Source: Flavobacterium sp. (GTDB lineage Bacteria > Bacteroidota > Bacteroidia > Flavobacteriales > Flavobacteriaceae). Taken from it: DNA of 31,433 bases. The stretch covers positions 1-31,433 of the forward strand of contig JADKDN010000017.1 in the NCBI GenBank assembly GCA_016718345.1. Direction: 5' to 3'. How positions within the stretch are numbered: the first letter of the stretch is position 1; the number at the start of each line of letters is the position of its first letter. The notes under the pieces are model-generated. The model saw only the letters and a program-made list of their open reading frames with translations, made no database searches and was not told the DNA's origin. Positions 24,895 through 31,433 of the stretch are shown here, piece by piece. The position numbers and the translations under genes were made by a program.

Positions 24895-25821
24895 GTGAAA
24901 AATTTAAAACAAAAAATTATAGCTTTAAAAAAGCAAAAGAATGCGGTTATTTTAGCGCATTATTATCAAGAACCTGAAATTCAAGAAATAGCTGATTATG
25001 TTGGTGATAGTTTGGGTTTATCACAAGAGGCTACCAGAGTTGAAGCCGAAATTATTCTTTTTGCAGGTGTTCATTTTATGGCTGAAACTGCAAAAATTTT
25101 AAATCCAACTAAAAAGGTTATTCTTCCTGATATAGAAGCTGGTTGTTCTTTGGCTGCTTCATGCCCACCACATCTTTTCAAAGAATTTATTGAATATCAT
25201 CCAAATCATACTGTTATTACCTATGTAAATTGTTCAGCAGAAATAAAGTCTCTAAGCGATATAGTTTGTACTTCTTCTAATGCATTAAAAATTGTAGAAT
25301 CAATCCCTAAAAATATCCCAATTATTTTTGCACCTGATAAAAATCTTGGCAAATATATTATTCAGAAAACAGGTAGAGAAATGCTACTTTGGGATGGCTC
25401 ATGTGTGGTTCATGAAGCTTTTTCTTTGGATAAATTAATTGAACTTCATAAAAAACACCCTGATGCGAAAATAATAGCTCATCCTGAATCTGAAACTCAT
25501 ATTCTTGAAACTGCGAGCTATATAGGTTCGACATCAGGAATGATAAATTATGTAAAGTCATCTCCGAATGATAAATTTATTGTAGCAACAGAGGCGGGAA
25601 TTTTATATAAAATGCATCAAGAAATTCCTAATAAAATATTGATTCCTGCACCTTCTCAAGAAGATAATACTTGTGCTTGCAGCGAATGTGGTTTTATGAA
25701 GATGAATACTTTGCAAAAAGTATATGATTGTTTACTAAATGAAGTTCCTGAAATTACCATTACTGAAGATGTCAGAATAAAAGCACTGATTCCAATAGAA
25801 AGAATGCTTGAATTATCCTAA
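24895..25821 (+). CDS. nadA: quinolinate synthase
   Basis: 308 residues from GTG 24895 (KNLKQKIIALKKQKNAVILA); the frame is open further upstream to a TTG at 24844, but the GTG start gives normal family length and cysteine spacing. The 4Fe-4S ligands are Cys84 (EAGCSLAASC), Cys170 (WDGSCVVHE) and Cys260, Cys262 or Cys265 (NTCACSECGFMKMNT). 'AHYYQEPEIQEIADYVGDSL' and 'THILETASYIGSTSGM' are substrate-site blocks. It condenses iminoaspartate with DHAP to quinolinate, the first committed NAD intermediate, with NadB just downstream. The cluster is oxygen- and NO-sensitive in this family. Intact, unlike its neighbours. Confidence 0.93.
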   Translation: MKNLKQKIIALKKQKNAVILAHYYQEPEIQEIADYVGDSLGLSQEATRVEAEIILFAGVHFMAETAKILNPTKKVILPDIEAGCSLAASCPPHLFKEFIEYHPNHTVITYVNCSAEIKSLSDIVCTSSNALKIVESIPKNIPIIFAPDKNLGKYIIQKTGREMLLWDGSCVVHEAFSLDKLIELHKKHPDAKIIAHPESETHILETASYIGSTSGMINYVKSSPNDKFIVATEAGILYKMHQEIPNKILIPAPSQEDNTCACSECGFMKMNTLQKVYDCLLNEVPEITITEDVRIKALIPIERMLELS

Positions 25822-25823
25822 CA

Positions 25824-27363
25824 ATGATACAAACTGATTATTTAATAATAGGTTCAGGAGTTGCAGGTTTGACTTTTGCTATTAAAATTGCTACTAAGTT
25901 TCCAAACAAAAAGATTACAATTGTCACCAAATCTAGTGAAGATGAATCAAATACTAAATATGCTCAAGGTGGCATTGCAATTGTTCAAAATAAGTTAGAT
26001 GACAATTTTGAAAAACATATAGATGATACCATAGTGTGTGGAGATGGCTTGTGCGATAAAGATATAGTTTCTATGGTCATTACTGATGGTCCAAAGCGAT
26101 TAAAAGAGTTAATTGATTGGGGAACAAGATTTGATCAAAACGAAGGGGGTACTTTAGATTTAGGGAGAGAAGGAGGGCACTCTAAAAATAGAATTGTTCA
26201 TCATAAAGATCAAACTGGATATGAAATTGAGCGAGCTATTTTAAAACAAGTTCATACGAAAAACAACATTGAGATTTTTGATTTTCATTTTGCACTTGAA
26301 TTAATAACAGAAAATAATTATTGCTATGGTGCTTATGTTTTAAATGAAAGAACTAACAAAATTTCAATTTTTCAAGCAGAATTTACTTTGTTAGCTACTG
26401 GTGGAATAGGTCAAGTTTATGGACATACAACTAACTCGTCAATTGCAACTGGTGATGGAATAGCTATGGCAAATAGGATTAAGCTACTATAGAGGAAATG
26501 GAATTCATTCAATTTCATCCCACTGCTTTATATAATAAAACTTTTCATCAACATTCTTAATCTCTGAAGCTGTAAGAGGTTTTGGAGGATATTTGCGAAC
26601 TAAAAATGGTGAGCGTTTCATGATGAAATACGACAAAAGAGGTGATTTAGCATCTAGAGATATTGTATCACAAAGTATTGAAAAAGAGTTGAAAAAATCG
26701 GGTGATGCATGTGTTTTTTTGGATTGTACTCATTTGAATATGGATTTATTCATCAATCATTTTCCGATGATATACAGTAGTTGTAATGCAATTGGAATAG
26801 CTATTGAAAAAGATTGGATTCCTGTTATTCCAGCTCAACATTATTTGTGTGGCGGTATCTCGGTAAATAAAAACGGACAAACTTCAATAAACAATTTTTT
26901 TGCCTGTGGAGAATGTTCTCGAACAGGTTTGCACTGAACAAATAGATTGGCCTAACTCTCTTTTAGAGGCATTAGTATATTCAGATAGAATTTACAATTT
27001 ATTAGCAAGTTTAAACCATGTAGAACTAAGAGAGAGTAAGTTTTTCAAGTTGGGAAGATTGTAACTCCGAAAACGTAAATCAACAGCTAGTGATAAAATG
27101 AAAAAGAAACTCCAAATTTTGATGCAAAAGAATGTTGGGATTGTACGAGATGATTCGGATTTGATAGAGGCAAAAAGGCAACTTGTAACTTGGGGTGATG
27201 AATGCATCAGAATTCAAAAGAATATAAAATTACTAAAGAGTTTTATGAACTTAGAAATATGATAGAAGTGGCTCTTTTAATTGTAAGAGCATCTATTAAA
27301 CGAAAAGAAAATAGAGGAACATTTGTAAAAGATGTCATTTTATATCCCACCAATTCTAACTAA
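25824..27363 (+). CDS. nadB: L-aspartate oxidase (multiply frameshifted)
   Basis: FAD enzyme oxidising L-aspartate to iminoaspartate for NadA, using O2 or fumarate. FAD site GSGVAGL at residues 10-16, then 'NTKYAQGGIAIV', 'LGREGGHSKNRIVHHKDQTG' and 'LLATGGIGQVYGHTTN'. After the stop at 26490-26492 the protein continues in other frames: 'EEMEFIQFHPTALYNKTFHQ', 'SEAVRGFGGYLRTKNGERFM', 'PAQHYLCGGISVN', 'FFACGECSRTGLH', 'NSLLEALVYSDRIYN' and 'ELRNMIEVALLIVRASIKRK'. At least seven indels are needed (near 26481, 26555, 26936, 26954, 27050, 27098 and 27235). This is the most damaged gene here. It starts 2 bp after nadA. Confidence 0.85.
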
Positions 27364-27373
27364 TCTTACTAAG

Positions 27374-27402
27374 ATAATATTGAAATTTAAGTTTCATCAA
27401 TA
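27374..27402 (+). repeat. 29-bp direct repeat, copy 2 (between nadB and rteC-like gene)
   Basis: Identical over 29 bp to 24720-24748, same orientation. Here it falls 10 bp after the nadB end and 23 bp before the rteC-like start, at the switch from core metabolism to mobile-element-type genes. It could be a recombination or attachment-site duplication; no integrase is in view. Confidence 0.8.
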
Positions 27403-27425
27403 TTTAGATTTTTAAATATAATATT

Positions 27426-28273
27426 TTGAAAAGCAGAGCAGTACAATTATTTTCTAAACTAAACGAACAATTAAATTTTCAAGATTTAGAAATAGATGAT
27501 CCCATTCAAAGAAGTGAAAGTGCAATTAATATAATTGTAAATTCAATCGAAAAATTAAAGATAATTTTCGAAAAAGAGAAAAATAAATCACAAGAAATAG
27601 AAATTGATTTCTTTAAAAACATCAAACCTAAGTTTACTTCAAAACTGATATATTACAATGCAATTTTCAAAATTGAAACCAAAAAACCCCATGGTGGTGA
27701 ACGTATTTTAAAAAATATCTAAACAATGAGTTAGACAAACTAAAACGTTATTTTGATAGCAATTTAGACTTTTATCGATACTATCGTACAGGTAGTAATT
27801 ATTTAGATATCAAATATTTCACTAGAGGAAAAATTGATATTAAAATGGCATTAGACAGCTTCTATTTTGAGGCAGACCATTCGTTTTCTACTTCTCATGA
27901 TTTTAAAGTGGCTAAAATTATGGCACATGATTTAATTCAAGTGTATTTGGAAGATAAGCTATTGATTATGGAAAATAGAGAACCTAAAGAGAAATCACAA
28001 GTCAATTCCAAGGTCAAGCAAAATTGGACAGGTTCTAAGGTCGCGTTAATAGAACTTTTATATGCTTTGCATACCGAAGGTGTGTTCAATAATGGAGCAT
28101 CAGATTTGAAGGATATTGCAGAGTATTTTGAAAACATATTCAACATCGATTTAGGGCAATACCATAGGGCATTCCTTGAAATTAGAATGCGAAAATCCGA
28201 CCAAACAAAATTCCTAAATACTCTAAAAGAAAAATTAGTAAAACGAATGGAAAACACAGACGACATGCTGTAA
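27426..28273 (+). CDS. RteC-domain protein of Bacteroidota mobile elements (frameshifted)
   Basis: About 283 residues. 'MKSRAVQLFSKLNEQLNFQD' begins a helical N-terminal part; after the stop at 27720-27722 the reading continues in another frame ('KKYLNNELDKLKRYFDSNLD', 'FYRYYRTGSNYLDIKYFTRG'), which requires one A added to the A6 run near 27711. The C-terminal section ('WTGSKVALIELLYALHTEGV', 'DIAEYFENIFNIDLGQYHRA') is the conserved RteC core. RteC regulates excision and transfer in CTnDOT-type conjugative transposons. Here it marks the left part of a mobile-element-like region. The start is TTG, so the true N-terminus is uncertain. Confidence 0.82.
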
Positions 28274-28303
28274 CACCAATGAATACAATGCTTTGAATAA
28301 AAA

Positions 28304-28324
28304 TCAATCACAACTTGTGATTGA
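28304..28324. promoter_or_regulatory. perfect inverted repeat between rteC-like and HTH genes
   Basis: Arms TCAATCACAA and TTGTGATTGA (10 bp each) with a 1-bp centre, followed 1 bp later by another CTTGTGATT (28325-28333), so the TTGTGATT half-site occurs twice in direct orientation. A dimer-binding operator for the downstream HTH gene is the simplest reading; a terminator for rteC is possible, but no proper T-run follows. Confidence 0.45.
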
Positions 28325-28386
28325 CTTGTGATTTAAAACTATTCAAATACTACAAATTTGTACCATAACAATCTAAAACATACGTT

Positions 28387-28674
28387 ATGGCAATCGAAGT
28401 TATCACTCGCGAAGACTTAAACGAATTCAGAAGTCTTCTTTTGAACGATTTAAAAGAAATCATTCAATCCAAACCACAACAAACAAAACAGTGGCTCAAA
28501 TCCAATGAAGTCCGCAAACTGTTAAACATTTCTCCAGGTACTTTGCAAAATCTCCGCATCAACGGAACACTAACCTATACCAAAATAGGCGGCATCATGT
28601 ATTATGATAATTCAGATATTGATAAATTATTAAATGGAAATAAGGTAAATGCTTTGCCTACTCTGTTCAAATAA
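28387..28674 (+). CDS. helix-turn-helix (excisionase/MerR-like, HTH_17) protein
   Basis: 95 residues. N-terminal helical segment, then 'WLKSNEVRKLLNISPGTLQN' (turn-helix) and 'TKIGGIMYYDNSDIDKLL' (wing and last helix), the HTH_17 pattern of small Bacteroidota mobile-element proteins that act as excisionases or regulators. It follows rteC as in many integrated elements. Which DNA it binds is not readable, though the inverted repeat just upstream is a candidate. Confidence 0.8.
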   Translation: MAIEVITREDLNEFRSLLLNDLKEIIQSKPQQTKQWLKSNEVRKLLNISPGTLQNLRINGTLTYTKIGGIMYYDNSDIDKLLNGNKVNALPTLFK

Positions 28675-28705
28675 GCTAATTGTCAGTTCAGTGTTTTCAA
28701 AATGG

Positions 28706-28729
28706 CAGCTTTTGAAATATCGAAAGCTG
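28706..28729 (+). terminator. stem-loop between HTH and replication gene
   Basis: Stem CAGCTTTTGA / TCGAAAGCTG (10 bp with one T-G pair in RNA) closed by AATA, then TTTTTT at 28741-28746, 11 bp later. It could act as a weak terminator or attenuator between the two genes. The gap before the T-run lowers confidence. Confidence 0.4.
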
Positions 28730-28761
28730 GTAAACCATAATTTTTTAATTCGTAATTCAAC

Positions 28762-29608
28762 ATGAACTACATTAAACACTTAACAGGTTTCTTTGAAAAA
28801 GTAGCCATTGATAAAACGCTAAATCCAACACACGTTAGCTTATACATTGCTTTATTCCAATTTTGGAACTGCAACCGCTTCAAAAATCCAATAAGTATCA
28901 ATCGCGATGAGGTAATGCGAATAAGCAAAATCAGTTCCAAAGCAACCTATCATAAATGTCTGAAGAACTTGCATAGTTTGGGTTACATCAATTACGAACC
29001 ATCCTACAATCCATTCAAAGGAAGTCATGTCATTTTATTCAACTTTTCAGAAGATTTAAAACCGTTGCCAAAATCCGAAAGAAAACCAAAAAATGAACCA
29101 CTTATTGAACTTGTTTCTGAACAAGCTTTGAACAAGTCTTGTACTAGTAGTGAAACAGGTACTGAACAAGCAGTAGTACCTTCTATAAACTATATAAACA
29201 ATACAAACATTTTAAACGATAAAAACGTTTCAAACTTGGAAAAGCTCACAAAAAATTTTGAAGAAATAAATAATTGCAAATTTAAAAACGAAATCGAAAG
29301 AAGAAAGAAAAAAAAGTTCAAAAAAAGAAAAAGAAGAAAAGTCACAGCCAACAATCGAAGAAGTCAAAATCTATTTCCAAGAAAATAACTTTCCGGAACA
29401 AGAAGCTCAAAAATTCTTCAACTATTTCAAAAGTGTCGGTTGGTTAGTCGGAGGTAAAACACCAATGGTCGATTGGCAAGCAGCAGCACAAAATTGGATG
29501 ATTAACGCACCAAAATTCATTTCAAATGCAGAACAACCCAAACAGAGCAAAACAACTCAACACAACAACCGACAAAGACTATTCAGAGCCACCTTTAACT
29601 ATGACTGA
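28762..29608 (+). CDS. winged-helix replication-type protein (frameshifted)
   Basis: About 282 residues after repair. N-terminal winged helix ('TLNPTHVSLYIALFQFWNCN', 'DEVMRISKISSKATYHKCLK', 'SLGYINYEPSYNPFKGSHVI'), a polar Ser/Thr/Asn linker, a very Lys-rich stretch, then a C-terminal motif 'FFNYFKSVGWLVGGKTPMVD' with WQAAAQNWM, typical of DnaD-like or phage replisome-organiser proteins. The Lys-rich part carries an extra A in the A8 run near 29312, so the visible frame ends at 29388 while the conserved tail is in the next frame, ending at TGA 29606-29608. It overlaps the ATPase gene by 8 bp; together they look like an initiator plus helicase-loader pair. Confidence 0.7.
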
Positions 29609-30231
29609 GGTTTTGCGAACCGCGCCGGGGGGGAACGATACCACAAGTAATCCTTTGGCTTGAGAAAAAAGGCATCGAACTATACGGTAATCATTTCAAA
29701 ATCATTGAAACCGATTATCCAATTGTATACAAACTAATTGCTTATTTCTTAAAAGACGAACCAACTTGTTTTCAATATGGAATAAACCTCAACAAAGGAA
29801 TTCTATTAACTGGACCAATCGGCTGCGGAAAAACATCATTGATGAACTTAATGAAATACCTAACAGCAACAGAACATAAGTTTTTCGTAAAACCGTGTCG
29901 AGATATAAGCTTTGAATTTATCCAGGACGGCTACCAAATAATCCACAAATACAGCATAGGTAAACTATACCAATCAGAACCAAGAACCTATTGCTTTGAC
30001 GATTTAGGAACAGAAAACAACCTAAAATATTTCGGTAACGAATGCAATGTAATGGCAGAAATTCTATTAAGCAGATATGATCTATTCATTTCAAAAAAAC
30101 TCCTAACCCACATAACCACAAACCTATCAGCCACAGAAATAGAAAAACACTACGGCAATCGAGTTCGCTCAAGATTACGAGAGATGGTAAATTTAATAGC
30201 ATTTGAAAAATCAACTCAAGACAAAAGATAA
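29601..30231 (+). CDS. DnaC-like P-loop ATPase (probable N-terminal frameshift)
   Basis: Walker A GPIGCGKTS in 'KGILLTGPIGCGKTSLMNLM', Walker B-like 'TYCFDDLGTENN', then 'LLTHITTNLSATEIEKHYGN' with RVRSRLREM (sensor 1/box VII and the arginine region), as in DnaC/IstB-type AAA+ helicase loaders. The open frame extends upstream of the internal ATG at 29839 through 'IPQVILWLEKKGIELYGNHF'. A start at ATG 29601 (MTEVLRTAPGG) reaches it if one G of the G7 run at 29627-29633 is removed. About 210 residues. A replication role for the mobile element is inferred from the winged-helix neighbour. Confidence 0.75.
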
Positions 30232-30293
30232 AATCCGTATAAATCCGCGTTGCGAAGCATCAGTTTCATCCGCGTTCCAAAAAAAGAAACAAC
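30232..30293. repeat. GC-richer spacer with repeated ATCCGCGTT
   Basis: The 62-bp gap between the ATPase and the next gene contains ATCCGCGTT twice (30242-30250 and 30269-30277), 27 bp apart, plus a related ATCCGT. It is GC-richer than the surroundings. No promoter or hairpin is evident. Confidence 0.4.
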
Positions 30294-30914
30294 ATGAACA
30301 CAATAACTAACTTCTGGAACTACTTCCAACAAAACAACTTCGTTTTTCTACTCCTAAACGAAATCCCAAAAGACGAACTAAAAATCCATTTAGACAAACT
30401 AATCGAAATACTACATCAATACAATAAAGACCTAGACCTCATCATTAAAAACAAAATAAACGGAGCAGAATTAATCATTACCGCAAACGGAAATCCTTAC
30501 CTTTTCAAAGAAGTAGAATTACTAGTCCATCATGCACCAATTGTAGAACGTTGGAAAATAACCGCATTCCTCCAACCCGAAATCAACCTAACCAAATACA
30601 AAAACGGCACCGACAAACCACTAGAATATTACGGCATCACTTTGCGAATAAGCGAAATGTATTTCATCCCATTAGAAAACCCAAATAAACCAACCGATTT
30701 AGGAATAAAAGTGTTACTCAAAAACTACATCGTCCACAAAGACAATCCAAGACTTCGAGAAGCAGTTTACGTTCATATTGAGCATCTAATTGGAGAAAAA
30801 TCATTTGCCAATGATATCGCATTTATTGAAATTGGACAATTGGAAAGAGATAATGAAAACCAAATCGAATTGTATAATTTAAAATCATATATCGACATTG
30901 AAATGACAAATTAG
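30294..30914 (+). CDS. unknown protein in mobile-element gene set
   Basis: 206 residues, no signal peptide or membrane segment, probably cytosolic. It begins 'MNTITNFWNYFQQNNFVFLL' with amphipathic helices, has a beta-rich middle ('GAELIITANGNPYLFKEVEL', 'ERWKITAFLQPEINLTKY', 'YYGITLRISEMYFIPLENP'), and ends 'FIEIGQLERDNENQIELYNL'. The style resembles DUF695-type proteins but I cannot assign a family with confidence. Codon use in this gene and the ATPase before it is slightly richer in C-ending codons than in the metabolic genes, consistent with a transferred segment. It follows the ATPase in the same direction. Confidence 0.55.
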   Translation: MNTITNFWNYFQQNNFVFLLLNEIPKDELKIHLDKLIEILHQYNKDLDLIIKNKINGAELIITANGNPYLFKEVELLVHHAPIVERWKITAFLQPEINLTKYKNGTDKPLEYYGITLRISEMYFIPLENPNKPTDLGIKVLLKNYIVHKDNPRLREAVYVHIEHLIGEKSFANDIAFIEIGQLERDNENQIELYNLKSYIDIEMTN

Positions 30915-31026
30915 TTCTATAATTAAATTATCAAAAATTAAGCTATTTGAAAGAGTGAAAACTAATTTCATATCAAAGTAGATTGAATTATGAAAATTGA
31001 GTAATTTATTATTAACTTTTTTATTA

Positions 31027-31034
31027 TATTTTTG
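31027..31034 (+). promoter_or_regulatory. predicted -7 element for GHKL ATPase gene
   Basis: TATTTTTG is a full match to TAnnTTTG, 65 bp before the start at 31100, within an otherwise featureless AT-rich 185-bp gap (30915-31099). No TTG lies exactly 19 bp upstream. Confidence 0.4.
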
Positions 31035-31099
31035 TGGAATTGTTTTCATTTGAAACTTTAAAATTTATTCATTAGAATAGATGTAATCATATTTAATTT

Positions 31100-31433
31100 A
31101 TGAAAAAACATACCACAAAATTAACATCCAAAAGTATTGAAGGTAGTGGATTACCATCAGATTATAAGAAAGCTATAGCTGAATATATTTGGAATGGTTT
31201 TGATGCTGGAGCATCTACAATAAATATTGATTTTTCAGCGAACTCCATTGGAACTCTTGAAAGTTTTTCAATTTCTGATAATGGTTCAGGAATTAGTTTC
31301 GATAATATATCGGATACTTTTGGAAATTTTATGGTTTCATTGAAAGCGAACTCGTTTTCAGAAACAGGATTTGTAAAAGGGAAAAAGAAAGGAAGATATT
31401 CTTTTTCAACTTTTTGTAATAAAGCAACTTGGA
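31100..31433 (+). CDS. GHKL-type ATPase, N-terminal part (Hsp90/MutL/MORC-like), cut by window end
   Basis: 111 residues visible, frame open to the end. The GHKL Bergerat fold is indicated by the N-box 'AIAEYIWNGFDAGASTINID' (Glu-Asn-Asp-Ala type: E..WNGFDAGA), the G1 box 'ISDNGSGISFDNI' and a probable lid with 'GKKKGRYSFSTF'. Such ATPases without histidine-kinase context occur in MutL, Hsp90, topoisomerases and prokaryotic MORC-like proteins, several of the last linked to anti-phage or DNA-handling islands. It is separated by 185 bp from the preceding gene and probably has its own promoter, so it could be cargo of the mobile region. The C-terminal domain, needed to decide, is outside the window. 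Confidence 0.75.
   Translation, partial: MKKHTTKLTSKSIEGSGLPSDYKKAIAEYIWNGFDAGASTINIDFSANSIGTLESFSISDNGSGISFDNISDTFGNFMVSLKANSFSETGFVKGKKKGRYSFSTFCNKATW

Noticed and set aside
1..31433. CRISPR arrays, tRNA or rRNA genes
   Set aside because: No spaced repeat series and no cloverleaf or rRNA-like stretches were recognised by eye.

Overview
The window is AT-rich DNA from a member of the Bacteroidota, most likely Flavobacteriia. The signs are lipoprotein signals ending in xSC, almost no Shine-Dalgarno sequences, TAnnTTTG-type -7 promoter elements, an RteC-type protein, and denitrification genes of Bacteroidota type. No tRNA, rRNA or CRISPR array was found.

Layout. (1) 1-6335: a tripartite drug-type exporter. 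It has the end of a TolC-like outer-membrane protein, a HlyD-type lipoprotein adaptor, a small lipoprotein, a tiny cupin, two ABC ATPases that look like a split YbhF, and two ABC-2 permeases. (2) 6416-7761: an OMPLA-like outer-membrane protein converging on an Rrf2-family (NsrR-like) regulator. (3) 7762-18904: a nitrite/NO respiration cluster, norC-norB, a cytochrome c gene remnant, nirK fused to cytochrome c, a truncated SUMF1/nirV-like gene, sco, a porin, norQ, a lipoprotein carbonic anhydrase, norD, a hemerythrin-PAS protein, norE and norF. (4) 18916-21163: an OsmC-like gene followed by a second, divergent norC/norB pair whose NorB lacks several FeB and haem ligands. (5) 21131-24721, minus strand: nrdG, nrdD (anaerobic ribonucleotide reductase) and ric (iron-sulphur repair). 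(6) 24895-27363: nadA and nadB, divergent from ric. (7) 27374 to the end: mobile-element-type genes (RteC, HTH/excisionase-like, a winged-helix replication protein, a DnaC-like ATPase, an unknown protein) and the start of a GHKL ATPase.

How it fits together. NirK makes NO and NorCB reduces it. NorQ/NorD mature NorB, NorE/NorF are accessory, and Sco fits copper delivery. NrdDG makes dNTPs without oxygen, Ric repairs clusters damaged by NO, and NadA is a 4Fe-4S enzyme. The same 14-bp palindrome, ATGAT-N4-ATCAT, lies upstream of norC, of the osmC/norC2/norB2 group, and between ric and nadA. In each case it is about 36 bp from the end of a -7-like element, as expected for a Crp/Fnr-family activator site centred near -41.5. 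The norC promoter also carries two AAAAGA/TCTTTT inverted repeats that suit the adjacent Rrf2 regulator.

Quality caveat. More than 20 genes or gene parts are interrupted by single-base indels, almost always in short homopolymers and mostly deletions. Two or three larger deletions (SUMF1/sco, the NrdD ATP-cone, the cytochrome remnant) do not fit that pattern. I read most frameshifts as sequencing or assembly error and give whole-gene spans. If they are real, much of the right half is decaying.
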